Positions 25,092-34,068 are shown, numbered from the stretch's first letter. The stretch: 64,000 nt of DNA from Chitinophaga solisilvae (GCF_009928525.1 NZ_JAABOK010000005.1:186692-250691), one strand, 5' to 3'. A program made the numbers and translations. Notes: generated by a model from the letters alone, not told the origin.

Positions 25092-25565
25092 TTAGCAGTT
25101 TGTGGCAGAATGGTCACCGGATTGCGTCCAATCTTGCGTATGCCGATACCGCCCAAAACCAAGTGTATCAAATTCATCTTTATTATGATCCGCAATAACA
25201 TCGAAGGTCCTTAAAACAATATTTATCGCCTCCTGTCCATACGCTAATTCAGCATTTCTTTTTCCATCTTTCCAAATTATCCCTGTTTGTCCACCTTCGC
25301 CTCCAAAATAGGTTACTTCTACATATGCCAGCGGTTTTTCTTTTATTGCGCCCAATACATTCATTTCTATAGTGACCGTTAAATATTCAAAACCGTCAAC
25401 GCCTTCAGTGGCATCCAACTCATTTATCTGATCGAATAAATCCTCTGTAAGAGGAATTAATGAAATGTCCTGGTCCAGGTTTACTGGTATTGCCAGATTG
25501 TATGCTTTACAAATACAATTTATATCTCTTGATTTGCCGATAAAGGCGTTTAAATAATATCCCAT
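25092..25565 (-). CDS. Hypothetical immunity-like or orphan protein
   Basis: A 157-residue acidic, soluble protein beginning MGYYLNAFIGKSRDINCICK and containing DQDISLIPLTEDLFDQINEL and AYVEVTYFGGEGGQTGIIW, ending GRYRHTQDWTQSGDHSATNC. Size, acidity and isolation in an AT-rich island fit polymorphic-toxin immunity proteins, but no family is recognised. It lies between the two 39-base repeats and points away from the tRNA. No toxin gene is adjacent. Confidence 0.7.
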   Translation of the reverse strand: MGYYLNAFIGKSRDINCICKAYNLAIPVNLDQDISLIPLTEDLFDQINELDATEGVDGFEYLTVTIEMNVLGAIKEKPLAYVEVTYFGGEGGQTGIIWKDGKRNAELAYGQEAINIVLRTFDVIADHNKDEFDTLGFGRYRHTQDWTQSGDHSATNC

Positions 25566-25772
25566 TACAGTGAGTTATAAATATTAGAGTGCTTGTCCAA
25601 TAATACCAGGTGAGAACTCTTATGGATTCAGATTATTGTCAACCAATTAGATGGAAGCTCTTTTTTAGAAGAAATTAAATGTTCATAATAAAATAAAGCT
25701 ATTATAATCTCTTCTTTGTAATCACACTATAGATAGCTCTAAAATACTACCGGATTGCCATGCTAAAGCAAA

Positions 25773-25811
25773 AAAGGCTTTCAGCATTGCTGAAAGCCTT
25801 TTTATTCGTAG
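25773..25811. repeat. Right copy of 39-base direct repeat, terminator of tRNA-Met
   Basis: AAAGGCTTTCAGCATTGCTG, then AAAGCC, a T-run and TTCGTAG. On the minus strand it follows the tRNA 3' end and forms a strong hairpin with a run of A/T on both sides, so it can terminate transcription in both directions. See the left copy at 25002-25040. Confidence 0.9.
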
Positions 25812-25882
25812 CGAGATCGGGAGTTGAACCCGAGACCTTTGGGTTATGAATCCAACGCTCTAACCACCTGAGCTACCTCGCC
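25809..25882 (-). tRNA. tRNA-Met (CAT anticodon)
   Basis: A 74-base cloverleaf on the minus strand: 5' GGCGAGG acceptor half, D-arm AGCTCAGGTGGTTAGAGC, anticodon arm with loop ATTCATAAC (anticodon at 25846-25848), T-arm with GGTTCAACTCC and 3' half TCTCGCT plus discriminator A. CCA is not encoded. The acceptor stem includes G-T pairs at both ends. The lack of three G-C pairs under the anticodon loop points to the elongator type. Confidence 0.9.
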
Positions 25883-25922
25883 ATGGCCGTTTTTCAGAGT
25901 ATCTATCCTCAAAACGGGAGTG

Positions 25923-25955
25923 CAAAGATAACGGCTTATAAATGAAAATTCAAAA
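25923..25955 (-). promoter_or_regulatory. Promoter of tRNA-Met
   Basis: On the minus strand TTTTG (25951-25955) and TATCTTTG (25923-25930) are 20 bases apart, an excellent match to the Bacteroidota TTTG/TAnnTTTG promoter, about 40 bases before the tRNA 5' end. Confidence 0.8.
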
Positions 25956-25971
25956 TGTATGACTCATTTTT

Positions 25972-28512
25972 TTACAAATTTTTTTCTGCATCCCCGGAAC
26001 GGCCTCCTGATCCCGGTTGCCGGACACGCGAAAGTATCCCTTCATCCACACTCCGGATATGCAGATCCCGCTGTGGAAACGGCAGTTCTATTCCCGCTTT
26101 GCTGAAAGCGTCATAGATATATGCCAGCACGGCGCTTTGTATGCTGCCGGCATTGCCCAGATCTGCTATCCAGAAGTACACCTGGAAATTAATGGAATTA
26201 TCCGCAAACTGGGAAAGCAGTACCAGCGGCTCAGGAGCGGTCATCACCCCCTCCCGGTCCGGGAAAGCGCTTTTGATAATATCCGTTGCCTGCTGCACAT
26301 TGGTGCCGTACGCAACGCCGATGGTGAAGGTAACCCGGCGTACCCGGTTGGTCACCGTCCAGTTGATGAGCTGTTGTGAGATAAGGTCGGCATTGGGAAC
26401 AATAACGGTAGAACCATCATAGGCGGCTATCTTGCTAGAGCGGATCCCTATCTCCTTCACCACGCCTGAACGTGTGCCCAGCTCTATGACATCGCCTACT
26501 TCTATCGGCTTCTCAAATGCCAGTATGATCCCGGATACCAGGTTATTCACAATATTCTGCAGCCCGAAACCTATACCTACGCTCAATGCGCCGATAACGA
26601 TCGTGAGCTTGTCCATGGGTATACCGGAGGCGGCAAAGGCCAGCAGTACACCGCCGGCCAGTACGGCCAGCCGCAGCAGCAACAGCGTGGAACCGAATTT
26701 CGTTTTCTGTGCCGGCGCAGTGCTCTGCCCGGTGTTGCCAAACATATAGGCGATCAGCTGCGAGGCTACAAATGATATCCAGATGACCAGTACAAAAATG
26801 ATTACACTGCTGAATGTAAAATCTGAATTCCCCAGCCGGTGGCTGGTTGACAGGAAGTCACTGATAACCTCGTAGATGGCGTCATACAGGTAAAGATTGC
26901 GTGCTATGATAATCAGCCAGCCTACAAAGGCTACCACCGTCAGAAATGTTTTTAACTTCCTTTGCACATCCTGGTAGTCCATGAAGGAAATGAAGGTGCT
27001 GGAATTTTTATTGGATTCTACCTGCAAAAAAACTGCTTCCAGCAATATTTTAACGAGTATATAGAGATTCAGTGCCATCACCAGGTTTACTACCGCGCTG
27101 GACCCCATGATCTTGGCGGTGCTCACCCGCGCCATTACCACCAGTAACAGAGAAAGCGCACTGGTGAATGCAAATATCTTTATCACCGGGCCGGTAAACT
27201 TCGGATGGGCAAAGGTGCTCATAGCGGTTTCCCTTAACAGCCGCACCGCCAGCAGCAGGGATAATACAGCGCAGATGAATAACCCCCATTGTTCTGCATA
27301 TGTTACTTCTATCAGCAGGTTATTCAGACAATACACCAGAAACAATCCGAGTAACAGTAACCAGTTCCGGAACAGGGTGGCAGGAAGATGATGGCGGAAT
27401 ACAACCGTCAGCGCTGCCATCGTCAGCATCCAGTTGATTTCTGTATAAAGAATAGGATACCGGATAGATAAAACTGAAGATAATGTGGTTACAAAGATGA
27501 CGATAGATGCTACCGGAAACCTGTACAGATACTGGGCATGCTGCAATATGGCTTCTCCTTCCTGCTCCGGATGATTACGGCGGATACGCCGGATGTTGTT
27601 ATATACCCAGATGGCAAAAATCCCTGCCAGCAGGATCCAGATGATAAATACCGGCCACTGTATGGAGAAAAATATCACCAGCACCTGCGCACTTTTATGC
27701 AATGAATTCCTGACTACCGGAATAAATTTCAGGGGATCAATACTGTCCCGGTGCGGATTCCACAAATACCGGTAATCGCGCCGGAACATATTGGCGGAGA
27801 AGGTCTTCAGCCGGTAATCCATATCCTCCAGCAGGTTGGATACTTCTATGTACCGGTTGGCAACTCTGTTCTGCAGCAACCCTATTTTAATCAGACTAAC
27901 CTTATTGGCGCTGTCTACTGATCTGAATTTGATGATGAGCCGCGACAGCTGACCGATGTAAAATCCGTACAGTTCATCTTCCGCCGGAATGTTCCGCATG
28001 GAAGTATCCCGGCGCAGGGAGTGAATGGTGTCGTTAATACCTACCAGCTGATTATAATAGGAGAACAGGCTTTGCTGCCAGGTGCCCAGTTTCCGCTGCA
28101 GCTGTTCCAGCATTACCTTGTTGGTGTAGATGTCGTTGATATTAGGGGTGCGCCCCAATCCGGCAATATTCGATTTCACCAGGTCCAGGGAGGTATCTAC
28201 CAGCGGTACTTCATTACTGATGCGCATGGTATCAAAGCCGCGCTTCAGAATACTCATCTGCTGGTTCAGCAGCAGGGTATATCCTTCTATCCGGTTAATC
28301 AGTACACCTACGGCTGTATCGGATTTGATGATGGTGGAATCCTTTTTCGCCAGCTTGCTGAGGTTTCTGCTGATGGTGGCGCTGTCTACCGCTACCATAT
28401 GTATGGTATCCGGGCTGCTGCCTTTTTTCTGGGCGGTAGCCACGCCGGCGGTGGTTAACAACAGGCAAACTAATACGGCTAACCTGTATGGGTATGTCAA
28501 GATAACCTTCAT
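25972..28512 (-). CDS. MscS-family mechanosensitive channel, long periplasmic form
   Basis: About 846 residues from the ATG at 28512, chosen because it begins a signal peptide (MKVILTYPYRLAVLVCLLLT). A long periplasmic helical region (about 20-270) precedes roughly ten membrane segments. The MscS core is plain: VIGALSVGIGFGLQNIVNNL (pore helix TM3), FEKPIEVGDVIELGTRSGVV and IVPNADLISQQLINWT (beta domain), then the alpha/beta cytoplasmic end. Such channels release solutes on hypo-osmotic shock. It is divergent from glpD, and a 10-base inverted repeat lies between the two starts. The last residues run close to the tRNA promoter. Confidence 0.93.
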   Translation of the reverse strand: MKVILTYPYRLAVLVCLLLTTAGVATAQKKGSSPDTIHMVAVDSATISRNLSKLAKKDSTIIKSDTAVGVLINRIEGYTLLLNQQMSILKRGFDTMRISNEVPLVDTSLDLVKSNIAGLGRTPNINDIYTNKVMLEQLQRKLGTWQQSLFSYYNQLVGINDTIHSLRRDTSMRNIPAEDELYGFYIGQLSRLIIKFRSVDSANKVSLIKIGLLQNRVANRYIEVSNLLEDMDYRLKTFSANMFRRDYRYLWNPHRDSIDPLKFIPVVRNSLHKSAQVLVIFFSIQWPVFIIWILLAGIFAIWVYNNIRRIRRNHPEQEGEAILQHAQYLYRFPVASIVIFVTTLSSVLSIRYPILYTEINWMLTMAALTVVFRHHLPATLFRNWLLLLGLFLVYCLNNLLIEVTYAEQWGLFICAVLSLLLAVRLLRETAMSTFAHPKFTGPVIKIFAFTSALSLLLVVMARVSTAKIMGSSAVVNLVMALNLYILVKILLEAVFLQVESNKNSSTFISFMDYQDVQRKLKTFLTVVAFVGWLIIIARNLYLYDAIYEVISDFLSTSHRLGNSDFTFSSVIIFVLVIWISFVASQLIAYMFGNTGQSTAPAQKTKFGSTLLLLRLAVLAGGVLLAFAASGIPMDKLTIVIGALSVGIGFGLQNIVNNLVSGIILAFEKPIEVGDVIELGTRSGVVKEIGIRSSKIAAYDGSTVIVPNADLISQQLINWTVTNRVRRVTFTIGVAYGTNVQQATDIIKSAFPDREGVMTAPEPLVLLSQFADNSINFQVYFWIADLGNAGSIQSAVLAYIYDAFSKAGIELPFPQRDLHIRSVDEGILSRVRQPGSGGRSGDAEKNL

Positions 28513-28560
28513 GAACATATGTTTATAACAGCGGTCTTGTATGAGGAACATTTTTTGCAG

Positions 28561-28589
28561 CTAAAAGTTCCGTTTTGCAGAACTTTTAG
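28561..28589. promoter_or_regulatory. Inverted repeat between mscS-like gene and glpD
   Basis: CTAAAAGTTC, 9-base spacer CGTTTTGCA, GAACTTTTAG: perfect 10-base arms in the 166-base divergent region. It may be an operator for either gene. Confidence 0.5.
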
Positions 28590-28678
28590 TTAGCTGGACC
28601 GTTAACATTCTTGTAAACGTTTTATACGATGATGCAGTACGCCATTTCAAGGTAATTTAATTGTCTGAAATCTCCTGT

Positions 28679-30244
28679 ATGAAAAGAGAAGTTATTGTTG
28701 CAGCCCTTAGAAAGAACCCCGAACCCTGGGATATTGTGGTGGTAGGCGGTGGTGCTACCGGTCTGGGAGCAGCCCTGGAAGCAGTTACCCGTGGATATCG
28801 CACCCTCCTGCTGGAGCAGACGGATTTTGCAAAATCCACTTCCAGCAAAAGCACCAAGTTGGTACACGGCGGGGTACGCTACCTCGCGCAGGGAGATGTA
28901 TCCCTGGTCCGCGAAGCCAGCGTGGAACGCGGCAGGCTCGCGCATAACGCTCCTCACCTGGTACGTAATCTCAGCTTCGTGATACCCACCTTCAGCATAT
29001 GGGAAAACCTGAAATATACAATCGGACTGAAAATGTACGACTGGCTGGCAGGAAGACTCAGCCTCGGCAGGTCGGTACATATTTCCAAAGCAGCTACACT
29101 GGAGAAGCTGTCTACCCTGAAAAAGGAACGGCTCGCCGGCGGTGTACTGTATCACGACGGCCAGTTCGACGACAGCCGCCTGGCAGTTAACCTCGCACAG
29201 TCTATCTCCGACAATGGCGGAACAGTACTGAACTATATGCAGGTAACAGGGCTGCGTAAAGATGAATTCGGAAATATCAGCGGACTAACGGTCAGGGATA
29301 CACTAAATGGGGGAGAAGAGTTATATATCAATACCCGCGCTGTTATCAACGCTACGGGTGTGTTTGCAGACGGGCTCCTGGAAATGGATAATCCCGGTGC
29401 ACCCAGATCTATCGCCGCCAGCCAGGGGGTGCATGTAGTGCTGGACAGCCGCTTCCTTCCCGGGCACAACGCCCTCATGATTCCCGCTACCAGCGATGGA
29501 CGCGTGCTGTTCGTAGTACCCTGGCACGATAAGGTGGTGGTAGGAACCACCGATACGCCCGTAAATCATATCAGCCTGGAACCCCGTGCGCTGGAAGAAG
29601 AAATCAACTTTATCCTCACCACCGCCGGACAATACCTGGTGCACGCCCCGCAACGCAGCGACGTACGCAGCGTATGGGCTGGCCTCCGCCCGCTGGCAGC
29701 CGCCAAAGCAGAAGGACATAAGACAAAGGAAATATCACGCAGTCATAAAATTATCGTTGCCGCATCCGGACTTATCACCATCATAGGAGGGAAGTGGACA
29801 ACCTACCGCCGCATGGCCGAAGACGTCATCCATCAGCTGGAAGTCTCCCTGCGCTGGAAACAAACGGAGTCGGTAACCCATGAAATGCCTGTCCACGGCG
29901 CCACCACAGCTACCAACTGGGATGATCCCTGGTATTTCTACGGCGCTGATGCCGCCGCCATCCGTGAACTCGCCGCCTCGCAACCCGATATGAACGAAAC
30001 CCTCAGCGAACCCTATCACATCAAAAAAGCCCAGGTAGTATGGGCCGTCCGGGAAGAAATGGCCCGCAACATCGACGACTTCCTGGCCCGCCGCATCAGA
30101 CTCCTCTTCCTCGACGCCCGTGAAGCCCTTCGTATAGCCCCCGCCGTAGCCGCCATCATGGCCACCGAACTCAACAAAGACAACCATTGGGCAGCTGCCC
30201 AGGTAAAAGCCTTCGAACAGGAAGCGGAAACTTACATCATATAA
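28679..30244 (+). CDS. glpD: Glycerol-3-phosphate dehydrogenase/oxidase
   Basis: About 521 residues from the ATG at 28679 (an in-frame TTG at 28661 is less likely). The FAD-binding start reads WDIVVVGGGATGLGAALEA, and SSKSTKLVHGGVRYLAQGD is the GlpD/GlpO signature. VGTTDTPVNHISLEPRALEE and IGGKWTTYRRMAEDVI are further family blocks; the C-terminal helical domain (GADAAAIRELAAS, EMARNIDDFLARRIRLLFLD) is complete. It oxidises sn-glycerol 3-phosphate to dihydroxyacetone phosphate at the membrane, passing electrons to quinone. No glpK or glpF is adjacent. Stem-loop element 3 begins 6 bases after the stop. Confidence 0.95.
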   Translation: MKREVIVAALRKNPEPWDIVVVGGGATGLGAALEAVTRGYRTLLLEQTDFAKSTSSKSTKLVHGGVRYLAQGDVSLVREASVERGRLAHNAPHLVRNLSFVIPTFSIWENLKYTIGLKMYDWLAGRLSLGRSVHISKAATLEKLSTLKKERLAGGVLYHDGQFDDSRLAVNLAQSISDNGGTVLNYMQVTGLRKDEFGNISGLTVRDTLNGGEELYINTRAVINATGVFADGLLEMDNPGAPRSIAASQGVHVVLDSRFLPGHNALMIPATSDGRVLFVVPWHDKVVVGTTDTPVNHISLEPRALEEEINFILTTAGQYLVHAPQRSDVRSVWAGLRPLAAAKAEGHKTKEISRSHKIIVAASGLITIIGGKWTTYRRMAEDVIHQLEVSLRWKQTESVTHEMPVHGATTATNWDDPWYFYGADAAAIRELAASQPDMNETLSEPYHIKKAQVVWAVREEMARNIDDFLARRIRLLFLDAREALRIAPAVAAIMATELNKDNHWAAAQVKAFEQEAETYII

Positions 30245-30250
30245 ATTACG

Positions 30251-30492
30251 AATTACGAATTACGAATTGCGAATGAGGAACCCCATCTGAGCAGGCAGGA
30301 ATCTGGAATTAATTATGAATTAAGAATTATGAATGATGAGTTAAAGCGAAGATCAAAGCGGATAATACCACAGTTATCCAACCGCTCTGATCTTCGCTTT
30401 AACTCATCATTCATAATTCTTAATTCATAATTAATTCCAGATTCCTGCCTGCTCAGATGGGGTTCCTCATTCGCAATTCGTAATTCGTAATT
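30251..30492. repeat. Long stem-loop element 3 (111-base arms)
   Basis: Arms 30251-30361 and 30382-30492 are inverse copies with one mismatch in 111, around a 20-base loop. The outer words are AATTACG repeats and AATTGCGAATG, as in element 1; the inner end GCGAAGATCAAAGCGG resembles elements 1 and 2. It fills the space between the convergent glpD and nitroreductase genes. Confidence 0.97.
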
Positions 30493-30495
30493 AAC

Positions 30496-31089
30496 TCAAA
30501 TTATCCATTTTACTTTTTCACTCAGCGGTTTCACGCGTTTTCCCGGCTGCATAGGCTCATCGGTATAGCCCAGGTAAAAGAAGCCAAGTACCTGATCGTC
30601 ATCGCCGAGGCCGAGGTAGTTTTGCATGGCGGGGTGGAAGGTCATGCCGCCGGAGCCCCAGTAGGCGGCCAGCTGGTGGGCGGTAGCGCCGAGCCACATG
30701 TTTTGTACGGCGCAGGAAACGGCTGCAATTTCTTCAATCACCGGTATTTTGGGATTGCTGCCACGTTTCATGCAGATGGCTATGATGTGAGAGGCCAGGT
30801 TACCCTGGTTCTTCAGCTTGTCGTAGTTGCCGGCAATGTATTTATCTGCGGGGGTGTATTGTTTGTACAGGTCGGCGTGGTCGGTGCAGAACTGTTGTAC
30901 TTTATCGCCACTGTATACGATGAAATACCAGGGCTCTGTATGGCCGTGGGTAGGCGCCCAGTCAGCCAGCTGCAGCAGCTCCTGCACGGTTTCATCGGCT
31001 ATTTTACGCCCGTTCATGCTGGTCGGCTTTACGTTGCGGCGTGTTGCAATTATTTTGTCCAGGTAGCTGGTTGTCGTTGTCTGTTCCAT
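30496..31089 (-). CDS. Nitroreductase-family protein
   Basis: A 197-residue FMN-dependent nitroreductase fold protein. IIATRRNVKPTSMNGRKIAD and LLQLADWAPTHGHTEPWYFI give the FMN phosphate and ribityl contacts (TRRN, APTHGHTEPW), and AAVSCAVQNMWLGATAHQLA plus LGFFYLGYTDEPMQPGKRV are the other core blocks. It is close to the YdjA-like subgroup by length and motif. It probably reduces nitro or quinone compounds with NAD(P)H. It starts 13 bases after the thioesterase gene in a leftward group with rdgB. Confidence 0.9.
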   Translation of the reverse strand: MEQTTTTSYLDKIIATRRNVKPTSMNGRKIADETVQELLQLADWAPTHGHTEPWYFIVYSGDKVQQFCTDHADLYKQYTPADKYIAGNYDKLKNQGNLASHIIAICMKRGSNPKIPVIEEIAAVSCAVQNMWLGATAHQLAAYWGSGGMTFHPAMQNYLGLGDDDQVLGFFYLGYTDEPMQPGKRVKPLSEKVKWII

Positions 31090-31101
31090 AATCAGTCGTT
31101 T

Positions 31102-31536
31102 TTATAGTTCCAAAGCCGCTTTCATGGCTGCGGGTAGCTTCATGATCTTGCGGGTGTTATAGTCAAAGCATATCATGCCGGTTTTGGCTTCTGCAATCGT
31201 GATGGGTTGTTGGTCGCGGGTGGTAGTTATTTTATAAAACAGGTCAAACCCGAACGGCCCGAAGTCGCCGGCAGTAACGGCTACATTAAAAATGTCGCCA
31301 TGAAAGCCTTCTCCTTTGTAGGTCATGGCTACATCCGCCATAATAAGACCGGTGTTGGCCACTTTATCCAGTTCCTTGTAGCCGAGGCTTTGCAGGTATT
31401 GAATGCGGGCTTCGTGCATGATGGATAATATGGCGTCGTTGCCTACATGGTTACCATAATTCACATCCTGTATACGTATGGGTATCTGTATGTTAAAGGA
31501 AAAGTGTTCCGGAAGATCGATTTTTATTCTCGCCAT
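31102..31536 (-). CDS. Acyl-CoA thioesterase (4HBT hotdog fold)
   Basis: A 144-residue single hotdog domain. IRIQDVNYGNHVGNDAILSI contains the Asp/Asn and His region of 4-hydroxybenzoyl-CoA thioesterase-like enzymes, followed by MHEARIQYLQSLGYKELD (the central helix) and AKTGMICFDYNTRKIMKLPA. It should hydrolyse an acyl-CoA thioester; chain preference is unknown. It lies 16 bases after rdgB and before the nitroreductase gene in one leftward transcript. Confidence 0.87.
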   Translation of the reverse strand: MARIKIDLPEHFSFNIQIPIRIQDVNYGNHVGNDAILSIMHEARIQYLQSLGYKELDKVANTGLIMADVAMTYKGEGFHGDIFNVAVTAGDFGPFGFDLFYKITTTRDQQPITIAEAKTGMICFDYNTRKIMKLPAAMKAALEL

Positions 31537-31551
31537 TTTTTTCTGTAGATA

Positions 31552-32133
31552 TTAAGATAAGGTTTTCAGAAAGCTGACAAATTTTTCGAAGGCGCGTGCC
31601 CGGTGGCTGTACTGGTTTTTCTCGGCCAGCTCCATCTGTGCGAAAGAGCGGGTGGCTCCTTCCGGTATGAAGATGGGATCGTAGCCAAATCCTTTCTCGC
31701 CCGCAACGGCAGTGGTGATATGCCCTTTGCTGATACCTTCAAACTGGTATTCCCTGCCGTCCAGTATCAGGGAGATAACGGTACGGAACTGCGCACTGCG
31801 GTTGGTCAAGCCCTCCATTTCCTGCAATACTCGGGCGATGTTGTCGGCCGCCAGCTTCTGTTCGCCGGCATATCTGGCGCTCAGCACGCCGGGAGCGCCG
31901 TTCAGCGCGGCTATTTCCAGACCGGTATCTTCTGCGAAGCAGTTCTTTTGCGTCATCCGGTGTATGGTTTCGGATTTTTCCCGGGCATTGGCCTCCAGGG
32001 TGTCATGCGGTTCCGGAATATCAATGTCAATACCGGCTTCCTGCAGGGTGATAATCTCAAACTGGTTACCCAGCAGTGACCGGAATTCCTTTACTTTATT
32101 CTCATTGTTGGTGGCAAATATCAGTTGCGTCAT
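31552..32133 (-). CDS. rdgB: XTP/dITP diphosphatase (RdgB/HAM1)
   Basis: A 193-residue enzyme with every RdgB landmark: LIFATNNENKVKEFRSLLG at the N terminus, FAEDTGLEIAALNGAPGVLS (metal-binding Asp), ARYAGEQKLAADN, GFGYDPIFIPEGATRSFAQM and ELAEKNQYSHRARAFEKF. It hydrolyses non-canonical purine nucleoside triphosphates such as dITP and XTP to monophosphates, keeping them out of DNA. Second gene of a leftward operon after the hypothetical gene at 32151. Confidence 0.95.
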   Translation of the reverse strand: MTQLIFATNNENKVKEFRSLLGNQFEIITLQEAGIDIDIPEPHDTLEANAREKSETIHRMTQKNCFAEDTGLEIAALNGAPGVLSARYAGEQKLAADNIARVLQEMEGLTNRSAQFRTVISLILDGREYQFEGISKGHITTAVAGEKGFGYDPIFIPEGATRSFAQMELAEKNQYSHRARAFEKFVSFLKTLS

Positions 32134-32150
32134 CTTTGAATAATATTAAT

Positions 32151-32648
32151 CTATATTCCCAATAATTGTTTTAATCCGGCCCAGAGCTTCGCTTTCAGCA
32201 TTTTATCACTGCCAATCAGCCCCAGGTCATCTGATTGCAGCAGGGTAGTGCCGTTAACGGTCACCAACTGATAAGGAGGTATGTCCTGTAATCCCAGTGG
32301 CCCGTGAGCGCTGCCGAATACCACAATTCTTTCCATCCTTACGGCTTTCTGCCAGTCCGCAAAGCCCAGTTGCGGGTAGTGGAAGGTGTTAATAAGGCAT
32401 ACATCCTGCATGCCCAGTTTGCAGGCGTTTAATATATTGGTAAGGAGGTTAAATAATTCCTCGTTTAAGTACGCTTCATTTTCATTTTGTATGAATAGCG
32501 CAATGTTTTTTTGATTTTCTCCTAAATATTTGACTTTAGGCACTGTATTTTCCGCAGTGGCAACCGGCTCGCTTTTCCGGGGAATGATTGGCTGGGTAAA
32601 GATTTTAGCCAGAAAGTACGGATCCAGTTCCAATTGCTCAAGCGACAT
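32151..32648 (-). CDS. Hypothetical conserved-looking protein
   Basis: A 165-residue protein beginning MSLEQLELDPYFLAKIFTQP, with GENQKNIALFIQNENEAYLN, LLTNILNACKLGMQDVCLIN and a C-terminal LKAKLWAGLKQLLGI. I do not recognise the family with certainty; proportions and the ERIVVFGSAHGPLGL segment suggest an alpha/beta protein. It is the first gene of the leftward group with rdgB, 17 bases away, and divergent from ilvE. Confidence 0.75.
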   Translation of the reverse strand: MSLEQLELDPYFLAKIFTQPIIPRKSEPVATAENTVPKVKYLGENQKNIALFIQNENEAYLNEELFNLLTNILNACKLGMQDVCLINTFHYPQLGFADWQKAVRMERIVVFGSAHGPLGLQDIPPYQLVTVNGTTLLQSDDLGLIGSDKMLKAKLWAGLKQLLGI

Positions 32649-32783
32649 AATTATAATAATTTAATTTAATACGAAAGTTCCGCGTTGGGAAAAATCAGTT
32701 TATTTGCACTGCCAATCCCCGTCCGGGGGTGGCAAGGCACAGCGATTGAAAATGTAAAAATATTGAGATAAAATTGATTAACC

Positions 32784-33884
32784 ATGATGGTAACTAAATC
32801 AACAGTTAAGGAAGAAGCATTACAGAAGATTAAAGTCACAAAAACTACGCACAGCAGGTTGAGTGAAGTGGATTTTAATAACCTGGCATTTGGGAAGATG
32901 TATGCTGACCATATGCTGGTAGCTGATTTTGACGGGAAAGAATGGAAAAATCCGGTGATAATGCCCTTCCAGAACTTCTCGGTAAGTCCTTCAAATGCCG
33001 CCTGGCACTACGGACAGGCCATTTTTGAAGGTATCAAGGCTTATAAGGATCCTCAGGATAACCCGATGATTTTCAGGCCATATGATAATTACAGACGCTT
33101 TAATGCCTCTGCCGAAAGAATGGGTATGCCCTCCGTTCCGGAATGGCTGTTCATCGGTGGTATGGACATGCTGATCGATATGGACCGTGACTGGGTACCT
33201 ACAGGCCCGGGATGCTCCCTCTACCTGCGCCCTTTCATGATTGCCGCAGATGAATTCATCGGAGTACGCCCTTCCGATACCTACCGGTTTGCCATTATCA
33301 ACTCGCCTTCCGGTCCTTATTTTAATAAGCCCATCAAACTGCTCGTGCAGGATAAATACGTACGCGCCTTCCCCGGCGGCGTAGGCTACGCCAAAGCTGC
33401 CGGTAACTACGGCGGTACCATGTATCCTACCATGCAGGCCCGGAAACAGGGGTATGACCAGATCCTCTGGGTGGATGGCTACGAACACAAATACCTGCAG
33501 GAATGCGGTACCATGAACGTATTTGCTATCATCGGAAATACCGCCGTTACTCCCGATCTTACCCAGGGTACCATCCTGGAAGGGGTTACCAGGGCCAGTG
33601 TAATTGATGTGCTGAGCGATATGGGCCTCACCGTGGAAGAAAGACCGGTTTCCATCGATGAAATCGTAGACGCCTATAAAACAGGCGCCCTCCGCGAAGT
33701 TTTCGGTACCGGTACCGCTGCCAGCGTTGCCTACGTGGAAGAACTGGACTACCAGGATGTACAGATCCGCCTCGATACTACAAAGTATACCACCGGTGCA
33801 GAAGTGATCGCCCGTCTGGACGGAATCCGTACCGGCCGTGCAGCAGATCCAAGAGGCTGGAACTATATAGTAGGTGAAAAATAA
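32784..33884 (+). CDS. ilvE: Branched-chain amino acid aminotransferase
   Basis: A 366-residue class IV PLP aminotransferase. NAAWHYGQAIFEGIKAYKDP and FRPYDNYRRFNASAERMGMP are the substrate-binding start, FPGGVGYAKAAGNYGGTM holds the PLP lysine, and YLQECGTMNVFAI, TILEGVTRASVIDV and EVFGTGTAASVAYV complete the BCAT pattern. It transfers the amino group between glutamate and the 2-oxo acids of Leu, Ile and Val. Single gene with a strong terminator 28 bases downstream. Confidence 0.95.
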   Translation: MMVTKSTVKEEALQKIKVTKTTHSRLSEVDFNNLAFGKMYADHMLVADFDGKEWKNPVIMPFQNFSVSPSNAAWHYGQAIFEGIKAYKDPQDNPMIFRPYDNYRRFNASAERMGMPSVPEWLFIGGMDMLIDMDRDWVPTGPGCSLYLRPFMIAADEFIGVRPSDTYRFAIINSPSGPYFNKPIKLLVQDKYVRAFPGGVGYAKAAGNYGGTMYPTMQARKQGYDQILWVDGYEHKYLQECGTMNVFAIIGNTAVTPDLTQGTILEGVTRASVIDVLSDMGLTVEERPVSIDEIVDAYKTGALREVFGTGTAASVAYVEELDYQDVQIRLDTTKYTTGAEVIARLDGIRTGRAADPRGWNYIVGEK

Positions 33885-33912
33885 TGAGTTATATATTAAT
33901 AATATCATGAAG

Positions 33913-33944
33913 AATAGGGTCATGGAATTGACCCTATTTTTTTA
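33913..33944 (+). terminator. Terminator of ilvE
   Basis: AATAGGGTCA, loop TGGAAT, TGACCCTATT and a run of T: perfect 10-base stem. Confidence 0.92.
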
Positions 33945-33966
33945 TGGTAGTTTCTGAGGGAAATCA

Positions 33967-33974
33967 TACCTTTG
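33967..33974 (+). promoter_or_regulatory. Upstream promoter-like box for rpsL
   Basis: TACCTTTGCAATCC matches the -7 consensus about 200 bases before rpsL; no well-spaced -33 element was found. Confidence 0.4.
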
Positions 33975-34068
33975 CAATCCGGATTTTGGTAACCTTCATT
34001 ATACATATAGTATAAACCAGCTTTTCCGCCGACGGAAATATATACCGGCAAAAAATATTCGAAACAAT

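Noticed and set aside
25016..25198. Rightward 60-codon frame starting in the left terminator repeat
   Set aside because: It begins inside the hairpin and runs antisense to the end of the 25092-25565 gene.
19022..30492. Long AATTACG inverted repeats as a CRISPR array
   Set aside because: They are single hairpins at three distant loci, not regularly spaced direct repeats with unique spacers, and no cas genes are present.
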